From a virus: a stretch of DNA of 20,634 bases. The translations under genes were made by a program, and so were the position numbers. Every line of letters begins with the position of its first letter. Position 1 is the stretch's first letter. The stretch is taken from positions 1 to 20,634 of IMG/VR virus record IMGVR_UViG_3300032240_001633; one strand, 5' to 3'. Below, in pieces: positions 1 through 7,181 of this stretch. The notes under the pieces are model-generated. The model was not told the DNA's origin, did not search any database, and saw only the letters and a program-made list of their open reading frames with translations.

Positions 1-1
1 C

Positions 2-550
2 ACGACAGGCCAAGTGTTGACGGCTACCACTGGCGGCGCACCTACTTGGGCAGCGCCAGCAACCAGCGGCACGGTCACAAGCGTGTCAGTGGTGTCTGCC
101 AACGGCTTTGCCGGTACGGTGGCGACTGCCACAACCACACCCGCAATTACCCTGACAACCAGCGTAACAGGCGTTCTTAAGGGCAATGGCACGGCAATTT
201 CAGCAGCTACTGCCAACACAGATTATCAAGGTGTTTCAGCACCAGTTACCAAGACCGCTGACTTTACGGTTGCAGCAACTGACATTTGGTTAATTAACAA
301 CAAGACTGGCTCGACCTGCACGGTGACTCTGCCAGCAGCTTCAAGTTGGTCAGGTCGGGTTTTACGGTTTTTGAACTACCAAGCTCAGACGGTTGTCTCA
401 GCGTCGTCAAACGTGGTGCCTCTGACCGGCGGTGCTGCGGCAACGTCCATCCTGTTGGCCAGCACGGGCGACCAGACGACTTTGGTGTCTGACGGCACGA
501 ACTGGCTGGTGACACAATACATACCTAACAACATTCTTCTTTTGGAATAA
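2..550 (+). CDS. Tail appendage/fibre protein, C-terminal part (5' end outside window)
   Basis: The reading frame is open from the left edge, with codons starting at base 2, so this is the last 182 residues of a longer protein; the GTG at 14 is internal. The composition is Ala/Thr/Ser/Gly/Val-rich and low in charge, with beta-strand-like segments such as GQVLTATTGGAPTW and TSVSVVSANGFAGTV. Such segments are common in phage tail fibres and appendage proteins that carry repeated glycine/threonine beta elements. The end has a compact segment (GDQTTLVSDGTNWLVTQ) typical of the trimerising, surface-exposed tip of fibre-like proteins. It is followed by a cupin gene and ejection-protein genes, which fits a virion-structure operon. 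The role in host recognition is inferred from composition and position. It could equally be a head decoration protein with the same repeat style. Confidence 0.75.
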   Translation, partial: TTGQVLTATTGGAPTWAAPATSGTVTSVSVVSANGFAGTVATATTTPAITLTTSVTGVLKGNGTAISAATANTDYQGVSAPVTKTADFTVAATDIWLINNKTGSTCTVTLPAASSWSGRVLRFLNYQAQTVVSASSNVVPLTGGAAATSILLASTGDQTTLVSDGTNWLVTQYIPNNILLLE

Positions 551-553
551 TTG

Positions 554-892
554 ATGATCCACCACCACTTTAGCTCGGGCGTGTACGCCAAAGAAACCCG
601 CATACCGGCGGGGTACGTCTTGGTGCAACACGCCCACAAACATGACCACCTGTCCATCTTGGCCAGCGGGTCGGTTGAATTGCTTGTGGATGGGGTCAGA
701 TCAGTCGTTGAAGCACCTGCCTGCCTGACTATTGCCGCAGGTAAGCATCACGGCGTAAAATCGCTCACAGACGTGGTTTGGTACTGCGTACACGCCACTG
801 ACTGCACAGATGAAGATGAAGTTGACAAAGTGCTGATTGTGCCCAGCAACGTAGAAGAAATGCAAGAACTGGCGTTAAGCCTACAGGAGTAA
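554..892 (+). CDS. Small cupin-fold protein
   Basis: A 112-residue protein read as a single-domain cupin. The first cupin motif is QHAHKHDHLSILASG (His26, His28, His30 and His32 available as metal ligands). The second is seen around IAAGKHHGVKS (His65, His66), followed by DVVWYCVHATD. Cupins are beta-barrels that usually bind a metal ion between these two motifs; their activities vary widely and no substrate can be assigned. I chose the ATG at 554 because GGAA at 544-547 sits 6 nt upstream. A TTG at 551 would add one residue. It lies between a tail-appendage gene and the ejection proteins, 3 nt before the next ATG, whose Shine-Dalgarno is inside its last codons. Similar small cupins occur beside tail genes of uncultured phages; a virion or sugar-binding role is only a guess. 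Confidence 0.85.
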   Translation: MIHHHFSSGVYAKETRIPAGYVLVQHAHKHDHLSILASGSVELLVDGVRSVVEAPACLTIAAGKHHGVKSLTDVVWYCVHATDCTDEDEVDKVLIVPSNVEEMQELALSLQE

Positions 893-895
893 ATT

Positions 896-1618
896 ATGCC
901 TTGGTCATTCATCATCCCCGCAGCAGCCAGCCTAATCGGCGGCAAAATGCAAGGCGACGCTGCGAGGTCAGCCGCAGATACCGCCGGTGCAGCTTCTGAC
1001 CGCGCCGTTGCACTCCAACGCGAGCAATATGAAAAGCAGTTGGCGATGCAAAAGCCGTTCTACGATGTCGGCGTTAACGCGCTGCCGGAACTGGTGGCTG
1101 CTTCCAAATACACAAATTTTGGCCCCCAACAATTCCAGCAAGACCCAGGCTACGCATTTCGGTTGTCAGAAGGTCAGCAGGCGCTTGACCGATCTGCGGC
1201 AGCCCGTGGTGGTCTGATTTCCGGCGGGGCTTTAAAAGCCGCGCAACGTTACGGTCAAGAAATGGGTTCGCAAGAATACATGAATGCTTTCAATCGGTAT
1301 CAGACTGAGCGTGCAGCCCGTTTGCAACCTTTGCAGTCCCTTACGGGTTTTGGCCAAACTACCGCCAATACATTAGGTACTGCTGGCTCAAACATGGCCG
1401 GTAACGTAGGCAATGCGTACATGCAACAGGGTGTCAATCAAGGCAATGCGTTGTTGGCAGGATCACAAGCTAGAGCATCGTCTTACGGCGACATTGCCAA
1501 ACTGTACGGTCAGACTAACCCTAATTTTGGTGGTTTGTTTGGTGGCGGTGGTGGTGGTAGCGGTGCGGCGGGCTACAACATAAGCCCCGAACAATACAGC
1601 GGTTACTATGGAAAATAA
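896..1618 (+). CDS. DNA ejection/transfer-type internal virion protein
   Basis: A 240-residue protein with a hydrophobic, glycine-containing N-terminus (MPWSFIIPAAASLIGGKMQG), an Ala/Gln-rich helical region, the segment QQDPGYAFRLSEGQQAL followed by ALDRSAAARGG at about residues 80-105, and a Gly-rich C-terminus (FGGGGGGSGAAGYN). This organisation matches the phage 'DNA transfer protein' group (P22 gp7-like / T7 gp14-like), small virion proteins that leave the capsid at infection and help form a channel across the cell envelope. CAGGAG at 884-889 precedes the ATG by 6 nt and overlaps the end of the cupin gene. The two following genes look like its larger partners. Family assignment rests on pattern recognition; the ejection role is family knowledge and inference. 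Confidence 0.8.
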   Translation: MPWSFIIPAAASLIGGKMQGDAARSAADTAGAASDRAVALQREQYEKQLAMQKPFYDVGVNALPELVAASKYTNFGPQQFQQDPGYAFRLSEGQQALDRSAAARGGLISGGALKAAQRYGQEMGSQEYMNAFNRYQTERAARLQPLQSLTGFGQTTANTLGTAGSNMAGNVGNAYMQQGVNQGNALLAGSQARASSYGDIAKLYGQTNPNFGGLFGGGGGGSGAAGYNISPEQYSGYYGK

Positions 1619-1632
1619 TAAAGGGTCACATC

Positions 1633-3114
1633 ATGGCACTTGATTTTGGAATGCTTCAGCCCGTTAATATTGCGGGCAACATATTGGCTGGCCAGCAAGA
1701 AACGCAACGCAATCAGTTGGCGCAACAGCAGTTGGCTATGGGTGGTTTGCAACAGCAGCATACGCAAATGCAACTTGAACAAGCCACACGCGAGCGTGAT
1801 GCTTTGGCCAAGATGCAGCAATCGTTTATTGCTAACGGTAAATCTGGCAACCTGCGTAAAAATTTTCAAGATATGCTGGATTCTGGTATTCCACATTTTA
1901 TGGATATTGGGCTTAAAGGTCAGCAAGCACTAGACCGTCAAAGTCAAGTATCCAGAATTCTTGGGATTGAACCAGAGCAGTTTAATCCCCCGCCTTCTGC
2001 TGAGGCCCCATCCGCGCCTTCTGCTTCTAATCTGCCTGCATATGATAATACAACCCTAAGCGCCGCTGGTGATAGTAACGCGCGTCGTCAAGCTGCTTTG
2101 GAAGCGCCGGTAACAGCGCAAGCACCTTTTGTAGAGACAAGAAATCTTCCTGCGCCAGGTGAAGCATTACCACCTGCTACACCTGTACCGGCGGCCAATC
2201 AATTGGCACCGACGTCTTACAAACCAGTTATGCCCACACGAAATGCGTTAGCTGCGCCGGTTTCTACTGCGGCAAACGAAATTGAAAACACATACCGCAA
2301 GATTGATCAACTTCACGCAATTGGCGAGCACGAGTTAGCAAAGTCTCTTGAGCAACGAGTCAAAGACAAATTGCCGCCAACTATGGTGCAAGAGTATAAG
2401 TTTGCTCAGACGCCAGAAGGTGGCGGATTTAAAGGTTCGTTTGAACAATTTAAAGTTTTGCAAGCACCTAAGACCACGGTTAATGTGCCTGTTAACGTCA
2501 GCACAGAGAGAAAATACAGCGAGCAATTTGCAAACAAAATGGCAGATACTGACATTGCCAAGATGACCACGGCTGAAAAAGCGCCTGAACTGGCTGCAAA
2601 TGCTGATCGCGTATTGGATATTTTGAAACAAGGTAATGTGTTTACAGGTTCAGCCGCCGACATCAAACTTAACATTGCGCGGGGGTTGAATGTAATAGGC
2701 GCAAGCAACGATGAAAAAATTGCAAACACTGAAAGTCTTATTTCTGGGTTGGCAAAAAATACGTTGGGCGCGGTTAAATCTTCAGGGCTTGGAAGTGGCG
2801 CGGGCTTTACCGATAAAGATTTGCAGTTTTTGCAAGATGCTGAAGGTGGTCGCATTACGCTTAACGCTCAAACACTACAAAGATTGGCAACCTTATCGCG
2901 CAAAGCCGCTGAAAAAAGTGCTGAAGTATGGAATTCACGAGTTACTCAAATGCCTAAATCAGCAATTGAAGGTACGGGGCTTTCTACCCAACCAATTAGC
3001 GTGCCTAAACGGGTAGAAGCGCCGCCTGCGATATACGCAACAAATCCAAAAACAGGCGAACGCATTCAGTCTACTGATGGCGGCAATACTTGGAAACCAG
3101 CAGGAGCTAAATAA
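1633..3114 (+). CDS. Coiled-coil internal virion protein (probable ejection protein)
   Basis: A 493-residue protein. Residues about 15-60 are Gln-rich and predicted helical or coiled coil (GQQETQRNQLAQQQLAMG). The middle (about 115-215) is Pro/Ala-rich and probably disordered. The C-terminal half is helical, with the recognisable segments VFTGSAADIKLNIARGLNV from residue 336 and GSGAGFTDKDLQFLQDAEGG from about residue 387. I associate these with large internal/ejection proteins of podoviruses and related phages. No enzyme motif is seen. The ATG at 1633 follows AAGGG (1621-1625) with a 7-nt gap. It overlaps the next gene by one base (TAATG at 3112-3116). Size, low complexity and position between two other internal proteins support a role in DNA ejection; this is inference. 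Confidence 0.75.
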   Translation: MALDFGMLQPVNIAGNILAGQQETQRNQLAQQQLAMGGLQQQHTQMQLEQATRERDALAKMQQSFIANGKSGNLRKNFQDMLDSGIPHFMDIGLKGQQALDRQSQVSRILGIEPEQFNPPPSAEAPSAPSASNLPAYDNTTLSAAGDSNARRQAALEAPVTAQAPFVETRNLPAPGEALPPATPVPAANQLAPTSYKPVMPTRNALAAPVSTAANEIENTYRKIDQLHAIGEHELAKSLEQRVKDKLPPTMVQEYKFAQTPEGGGFKGSFEQFKVLQAPKTTVNVPVNVSTERKYSEQFANKMADTDIAKMTTAEKAPELAANADRVLDILKQGNVFTGSAADIKLNIARGLNVIGASNDEKIANTESLISGLAKNTLGAVKSSGLGSGAGFTDKDLQFLQDAEGGRITLNAQTLQRLATLSRKAAEKSAEVWNSRVTQMPKSAIEGTGLSTQPISVPKRVEAPPAIYATNPKTGERIQSTDGGNTWKPAGAK

Positions 3115-4937
3115 TGCCTTTACCACCTGGGTTTGAACTTGAGCAAGCTGCACCGCTGCAACAACCTGCGGATATGAAACTGCCACCTGGCTTTGAAATG
3201 GAAACCAGTAGCGGCATTCCTACGCAACGCCGATCGTTTTCCAATGTGCCTGGCGAAGCCTTAGCTAATCTTCCATCAAGCGCGTCCAGTTTTTACAAAG
3301 GTTTGGTAACCGCAATTACAAACCCCGTGCAAACAGTGTCTGGTGTGTTGGATGTTGGGGCGGGCGCATTGCAAAAGCTATTGCCTAAAGATTTGGTCGA
3401 TATGGTCAACCAAATTGACAACAACCCTGAAGCAGCCAAACGTGCTGTTGATGCAGCTAATGCTGTTGGCGGTATGTTTAAAGACCGTTACGGCAGCGTT
3501 GAGGCGCTAAAAAATACTTTGGCGACTGACCCTGTTGGCGCAGCGGCTGACCTGTCTACATTGTTTACCGGCGGCGCATCAGCAACGGCTCGTGTAGCGC
3601 CCGCCGTATCAAAAGTGATGGGCACCGTTGGTAAGTTTACTAATCCAGTAACACCAGTTACTTCGGCTGCTGGATACGGTTTGGCTTTGGGTGCCAAAGG
3701 CACGGGAAATGTGATCGACGCAATCACCGGCGATCGTGCGGCAAATCGTGCGGGCACTATTGTTCGCAACGCGCTAACCGAAGAAGGCAGAACGCCGCAA
3801 AATTTAGCTGCGGCGCAAAATGCCTTGGCCAACGCGCAACCTAGCATGACAGTACGGCAGGCTTTGGCTGATGTGACGTCACCACAAGTTCAATATCTTG
3901 GCGAAACTGTTCAAGCTAAGACTGCACCTGGCCGCGCTTTGTCTGTGCAACAGGCACAAGAAGCTGATCGAATGGCGCGGTTAAAAGCCGTGACGCCTGA
4001 TTTGCAAGCCGCAGAAACAGCGCGGACAAACTTATCTAAACCAATGTACGAGGCGGCTACTCAACCTACTACAGCGGTCAATACTGCGCCGTTGACACAA
4101 CAAATAGACGCGCTTTTAGCCGCAAACCCTGGCAATACCAAACTTGTGTCTGCATTAAACCAAGTAAAAACAGGTTTGGAAGCCAGTACTAGCGCAGAAC
4201 AAGTATCTTCAGTGTTGGACAACATTAAAGACTTGATTTCAAGCAAAGACAATAAGTTTATTGTCAAAAATTTGGTTGACGTCAAGAAAACAATTGAACA
4301 AGCGTTGCCTGGGTATGAACGAGCTCAACAGATGTTTGCTGCTGCATCGCCGCCAGTTAATCAAGCCAAAGTCTTGGGTGCCATGACAAACGTGCTTGAG
4401 CAACCGCTGGGCGTTGGCGAACGTGCTGGGCCGTTTATGAACGCCTTGGGTCGTGGTGAGTCGGCACTGCTAAAAAAAGCAACTGGCGAAGCGCGGTATT
4501 CTGACTTGAGTCAAGTGCTGTCACCGCAACAAATGAACGTGGTCAAAGGCGTTGAGTCTGAATTAAAACGCAACGCCGAGGTCGTTAGTCAGACGCAAAA
4601 AGGCGCAGACGCCATGAAAATAATCATGGACGCTAACCAATCCAAGTTCCGCTTGCCAAGTTTTCTGGACGTCAAAGTTACTTTGACAAATCAAGTGCTT
4701 GACATTCTCAAAGGCAAAATGAGTGCAGGTGTGCTGAAAGAACTTGAAAAAGGATTTGCGTCTGCGGATAACTTTAAAGATCTTCTTGGTAAAGTCCCCG
4801 CATCTCAACGGATTGACGTACTCAGGGCGCTTGGCCAAGCTCAAAATCAATTGAGCCCTACCAAGCTAAACATCATTACACAAACACAAAACGCTCTTGT
4901 ACCAGCACAACAAAACCAGAATGCGCTAACACAATGA
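3114..4937 (+). CDS. Large internal virion protein with N-terminal LPPGFE repeats
   Basis: A 607-residue protein. The N-terminus carries two copies of LPPGFE, at residues 3-10 (LPPGFELE) and 23-30 (LPPGFEME), exactly 20 residues apart. Tandem LPPGF-type motifs recur at the N-termini of large internal or cargo-like phage proteins. The rest is Ala-rich and mostly helical, with a semi-hydrophobic, glycine-containing region near residues 65-90 and a helical C-terminus (around residues 520-580). No lysozyme or protease motif is seen. CAGGAG at 3101-3106 lies 7 nt before the ATG. The gene overlaps the next by 4 nt (ATGA at 4934-4937). It is probably the largest of the three ejection proteins. The motif's function is unknown; a capsid-targeting or processing tag is a guess. 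Confidence 0.75.
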   Translation: MPLPPGFELEQAAPLQQPADMKLPPGFEMETSSGIPTQRRSFSNVPGEALANLPSSASSFYKGLVTAITNPVQTVSGVLDVGAGALQKLLPKDLVDMVNQIDNNPEAAKRAVDAANAVGGMFKDRYGSVEALKNTLATDPVGAAADLSTLFTGGASATARVAPAVSKVMGTVGKFTNPVTPVTSAAGYGLALGAKGTGNVIDAITGDRAANRAGTIVRNALTEEGRTPQNLAAAQNALANAQPSMTVRQALADVTSPQVQYLGETVQAKTAPGRALSVQQAQEADRMARLKAVTPDLQAAETARTNLSKPMYEAATQPTTAVNTAPLTQQIDALLAANPGNTKLVSALNQVKTGLEASTSAEQVSSVLDNIKDLISSKDNKFIVKNLVDVKKTIEQALPGYERAQQMFAAASPPVNQAKVLGAMTNVLEQPLGVGERAGPFMNALGRGESALLKKATGEARYSDLSQVLSPQQMNVVKGVESELKRNAEVVSQTQKGADAMKIIMDANQSKFRLPSFLDVKVTLTNQVLDILKGKMSAGVLKELEKGFASADNFKDLLGKVPASQRIDVLRALGQAQNQLSPTKLNIITQTQNALVPAQQNQNALTQ

Positions 4938-5131
4938 ACGAAGAACTTGAAATAGATTTTGCCGTGCATGAAGCTGTTTGTTCTGAACGCTACGCGGCTA
5001 TTGAGAAGTCATTCATCGATGGCGACAAGCGCATGACGCGTATTGAGTACCTGCTCTACGTGCTGATCGCTGCTGTGCTGCTTGGCCCAGGGTTCGCTGG
5101 CGAGCTCGTAAAAAAAATACTGGGGCTCTAG
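4934..5131 (+). CDS. Small protein with one C-terminal membrane segment
   Basis: A 65-residue protein with an acidic, helical N-terminal half containing YAAIEKSFIDGDKRMTRIEY, one hydrophobic stretch at about residues 39-54 (YLLYVLIAAVLLGPGF), and a short basic tail (VKKILGL). The layout (soluble coiled region, then one membrane helix) resembles XhlA-like or other small phage membrane proteins that sit in lysis modules. The ATG at 4934 overlaps the stop of the preceding gene in an ATGA arrangement, so translation is probably coupled. It opens the lysis segment that later holds a 3TM holin and an endolysin, so a holin helper or antiholin is possible. There is no family signature that I can name with confidence. 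Confidence 0.75.
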   Translation: MNEELEIDFAVHEAVCSERYAAIEKSFIDGDKRMTRIEYLLYVLIAAVLLGPGFAGELVKKILGL

Positions 5132-5812
5132 ATTGATCCGATCAGTTTGCTCATTGCTGCGAATTCCTGTGTTCAGGGAATTACGAAACTGTGCGACCTG
5201 TACAAGCAGAGCAAGTCTAATTTTCTCAAGATTAAGAACACGGCTACAGAGATTGCGTCTGACGCCCAAGCCGTTAGATCATGGTGGCAACGGTTATTTG
5301 CCACGCCAGCCAGCCCCAAGCCTGTGGCGAAAAAGGCAGAGAAATTCGTTGACTACAACGAGTCACAAGCGATGGCAGACATCGTTGCCGAGCTGACAAA
5401 GTTCTGGACGCTGCAAGACAAGCTAACCGAGTATTTGAGGGCAGAGGAAGCAAAGGCAAAAGTCTATGATCCAAACGTCACCAACGCCGAGCAAATGAAA
5501 ACCGCGATGAACCGGATCATGTGCCAACAAGAGATGGCCAAACTGGATGTGACGATCCGAGAGATCATGGTGTACCAGACCCCTGGGCTTGCTGACCTGT
5601 ACACCCAGACGTATGAAATGCGCGGTGTCATACGAGAGCAACAGGAGAAAGCCAGACTTGCAAATGTTTCACAAGAAAGGCAAGCGCAATGGCAACGGCG
5701 AGAGGAGGAAAGAAACCTACGGTTAAAACTGGGGGCAGTGGTAGTGACTTCTATATTCCTCCTGTACCTGTGGCTGTGGCTTCTCCTCGTCAGTCGCTGG
5801 GGGAAGACATGA
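5132..5812 (+). CDS. Conserved phage protein with tail-anchor helix; probable ATT start
   Basis: A 226-residue protein if started at the ATT at 5132, directly after the previous gene's TAG. Read from there with initiator Met it begins MDPISLLIAANSCVQG, an N-terminus I recall from a widespread family of hypothetical phage proteins that begin MDPIS/MDPVS. TGGGG at 5121-5125 lies 6 nt upstream of ATT. The first ordinary start is TTG at 5147, which has no convincing ribosome site and would remove MDPIS. The centre is charged and helical, with a Gln/Arg/Glu-rich coiled region (about 170-195). The C-terminus is a strong hydrophobic segment (residues about 200-220) followed by SRWGKT, so it looks tail-anchored. 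It overlaps the next gene by 4 nt. It lies between virion and lysis genes; the function is unknown. Confidence 0.82.
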   Translation: MDPISLLIAANSCVQGITKLCDLYKQSKSNFLKIKNTATEIASDAQAVRSWWQRLFATPASPKPVAKKAEKFVDYNESQAMADIVAELTKFWTLQDKLTEYLRAEEAKAKVYDPNVTNAEQMKTAMNRIMCQQEMAKLDVTIREIMVYQTPGLADLYTQTYEMRGVIREQQEKARLANVSQERQAQWQRREEERNLRLKLGAVVVTSIFLLYLWLWLLLVSRWGKT

Positions 5813-5994
5813 TGGGCTGGGTGGCCGCTGTGGTGCTCGTAGGGCTGTTGTTGCCTTTGCTTGGGTTCCTGTACTTAGACATTTTGGACGCCAAGCACGA
5901 GGTCAAGGTGCAGGTAGAGAAGGTTGAAAAGCTCAGACGACAAATTGAACAGAAAGAACGAGATGATTCCAATAATCGCATCCCTCCTCGGTAG
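5809..5994 (+). CDS. Small membrane protein with i-spanin-like architecture
   Basis: A 61-residue protein with a hydrophobic N-terminal helix (about residues 3-22, WVAAVVLVGLLLPLLGFLYL) followed by a charged heptad-like helix (HEVKVQVEKVEKLRRQIEQK, about 30-49). This is the topology of inner-membrane spanins (Rz-type), which link the inner to the outer membrane in the last step of Gram-negative lysis. I chose the ATG at 5809 because it makes an ATGA overlap with the previous stop and has a GGGGGAAG ribosome site just upstream. An in-frame ATG at 5689 would add 40 residues but would overlap the previous gene by 124 nt. It overlaps the holin gene by 32 nt. No lipoprotein (o-spanin) gene was found nested in it or next to it. 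The family call is by architecture and context only. Confidence 0.62.
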   Translation: MMGWVAAVVLVGLLLPLLGFLYLDILDAKHEVKVQVEKVEKLRRQIEQKERDDSNNRIPPR

Positions 5995-6472
5995 CCTTGC
6001 CCAAAACGGGCTGGGGCTGCTCTCCAGCGCCATCCAAGCCAAAGGCAAGGAAGTGGTTGAGAACACCTTGGGCGTGAAGATACCCGACAACCCTACGCCG
6101 GAAGACGTGGCCAAACTGCGCCAGTTGCAGTTTGACCATGAAGAGCGCCTGCTGGAACTGGGTATTGAGAAAGCCAAGATGGAACTGGCCGAGCTTGATC
6201 TGCTAGCCAAGGCCGCGCAGAACGACGCTGACAACATCACAGACCGCTGGGAAGCGGATATGGCATCTGACTCTTGGCTGTCCAAAAATATCCGGCCTAT
6301 GAGCCTCATAGCGATCTTTCTAGGCTACTTCTTGTTCGCCATGATGTCAGCCTACGGGTTGAACGCCAATGAGTCCTACGTCACGCTGCTGGGCAACTGG
6401 GGCATGTTAATCATGGGCGCTTACTTTGGTGGCAGGACTGTTGAGAAACTGGCAGAAATGAGGAAGAAATGA
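5963..6472 (+). CDS. Holin of the 3TM (GTA_holin_3TM-like) family
   Basis: A 169-residue protein. Residues 1-22 (MIPIIASLLGSLAQNGLGLL) are moderately hydrophobic. A long charged helical middle (about 48-100) follows. Then comes the hallmark SWLSKNIRP at 104-112, directly before two strong membrane helices (about 113-131 and 138-157) and a basic tail. This pattern matches the 'holin of 3TMs' family named from gene transfer agents, which opens the inner membrane so that endolysin reaches the cell wall. I chose the ATG at 5963 because it starts at the MIPII segment; an upstream TTG at 5924 lies inside the neighbouring gene and is less likely. The stop overlaps the endolysin start (ATGA at 6469-6472), so holin and endolysin are translationally coupled. 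Confidence 0.85.
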   Translation: MIPIIASLLGSLAQNGLGLLSSAIQAKGKEVVENTLGVKIPDNPTPEDVAKLRQLQFDHEERLLELGIEKAKMELAELDLLAKAAQNDADNITDRWEADMASDSWLSKNIRPMSLIAIFLGYFLFAMMSAYGLNANESYVTLLGNWGMLIMGAYFGGRTVEKLAEMRKK

Positions 6473-6807
6473 GCTTAAACACCGAACAAGCTGCGTTCCT
6501 GTTGGACGCTTGCAAATTGATCCAATACGCCACTGAGCAAGGGTTTATCGTGACCGGCGGTGAACTGTCCAGAACGCCAGAGCAGCAAGCCATCTATTTC
6601 AAGACCGGCCGCTCCAAAACCATGAACAGCATCCACCTCAAACGTTGCGCCATTGATTTGAACTTCTTCAAAGACGGCAAGATCATCTGGGACAAGGCAG
6701 TCATTGAGCCATTGGGACTGTACTGGGAATCGTTGCACCCGAAGAATCGCTGGGGAGGCCACTTCAGTAACCTGGTGGACTGCCCGCACTTCGAGCGCAA
6801 CGTCTAA
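6469..6807 (+). CDS. Endolysin, M15-type (VanY/L-Ala-D-Glu-like) peptidase
   Basis: A 112-residue single-domain protein. Zinc-peptidase hallmarks are present: SIHLKRCAIDL (His56, Asp63) matches the SxHxxxxAxDL motif, and CPHFE (His107, with Glu109) matches the C-terminal HxE ligand region. These are the three usual zinc ligands of M15 peptidases. GGELSRTPEQQ at about 30-40 also fits the fold. Such phage enzymes cut peptide cross-links or stem peptides of peptidoglycan and release progeny. There is no signal peptide or cell-wall-binding domain, so it depends on the holin, whose stop overlaps its ATG by 4 nt. AGGA at 6461-6464 is a suitable ribosome site. The size is normal for compact Gram-negative phage endolysins. 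Its 3' end overlaps the end of a minus-strand peptide gene by 3 nt. Confidence 0.92.
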   Translation: MSLNTEQAAFLLDACKLIQYATEQGFIVTGGELSRTPEQQAIYFKTGRSKTMNSIHLKRCAIDLNFFKDGKIIWDKAVIEPLGLYWESLHPKNRWGGHFSNLVDCPHFERNV

Positions 6808-6890
6808 TCAGCAAAGAAGTGCAAGAAGGCGACAAGCCCGCCAATACCAATGGCGGCACCTAACAGCAGAATGAAGATGGTCGTCATCAT
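6804..6890 (-). CDS. 28-residue single-helix membrane peptide
   Basis: This peptide begins MMTTIFILLLGAAIGIGG and ends FLHFFAD. It is almost entirely one hydrophobic, glycine-containing helix with an acidic last residue. Two ATGs in a row (6890 and 6887) open it. The first overlaps the stop of the upstream gene as ATGA, the same coupling used throughout this minus-strand chain, which is the main evidence that it is translated. It is the last gene of the chain and runs 3 nt into the antisense end of the endolysin gene. The function is unknown. Small membrane peptides of this kind can modulate host membrane complexes or the holin, but nothing in the sequence decides this. Confidence 0.55.
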   Translation of the reverse strand: MMTTIFILLLGAAIGIGGLVAFLHFFAD

Positions 6891-7036
6891 TTCATTATTT
6901 CCCTGTACGCCTTGATGGCGTCTTTAAGATCATTCTGCAACTGCTGAATTTGGTCGTTTTGCTCTTGCATCTTGGCGTACGCTTCGGCAGCAAATTTGAC
7001 CAAGTTCTCATGGCTCCATGTTTCAAACGCTGGCAT
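6887..7036 (-). CDS. 49-residue coiled-coil protein
   Basis: The protein begins MPAFETWSHENLVKFAAEAY and continues as a Gln/Asp/Lys-rich amphipathic helix (EQNDQIQQLQNDLKDAIKAY, about residues 25-44). The helical heptad pattern suggests a small dimeric coiled coil. I chose the ATG at 7036 because AAGGAG (complement of 7044-7049) lies 7 nt upstream; an in-frame start further out at 7087 would run inside the preceding gene. It overlaps the upstream gene by 14 nt and the downstream membrane-peptide gene by 4 nt. It belongs to the string of tiny minus-strand genes. No family is recognised. Confidence 0.65.
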   Translation of the reverse strand: MPAFETWSHENLVKFAAEAYAKMQEQNDQIQQLQNDLKDAIKAYREIMK

Positions 7037-7181
7037 TGCGCTTCTCCTTAATACTTTGCGACAACATCTGGCGCAGCCACTTGGCACCGCCCAAACGATT
7101 CCACTCTGCGTAGTGCGCCGGTATTAACCGCACACCGACGTTCTTGGCCACACTGGTCAGTTCAGTTTTTGGTCTGGGCAT
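7023..7181 (-). CDS. 52-residue basic protein of unknown function
   Basis: The protein begins MPRPKTELTSVAKNVGVRLI and contains HYAEWNRLGGAKWLRQMLSQ, ending in a basic tail. Its shape (short beta-like strand VGVRLI followed by two helices) resembles small ribbon-helix-helix-type DNA-binding proteins that phages carry. A conserved helix with W-x-R at the same place occurs in phage proteins I know only as hypothetical. The ATG at 7181 has CGGAG (complement of 7190-7194) 8 nt upstream and matches the natural protein start better than the far upstream ATG at 7241. Its first 25 nt overlap the zinc-finger gene upstream, and its end overlaps the next gene by 14 nt. A regulator role is a guess. Confidence 0.6.
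   Translation of the reverse strand: MPRPKTELTSVAKNVGVRLIPAHYAEWNRLGGAKWLRQMLSQSIKEKRNASV

Noticed and set aside
5689-5808. Longer start (ATG 5689) for the i-spanin-like gene
   Set aside because: It would overlap the preceding gene by 124 nt, whereas the ATG at 5809 gives a 4-nt overlap and a good ribosome site.
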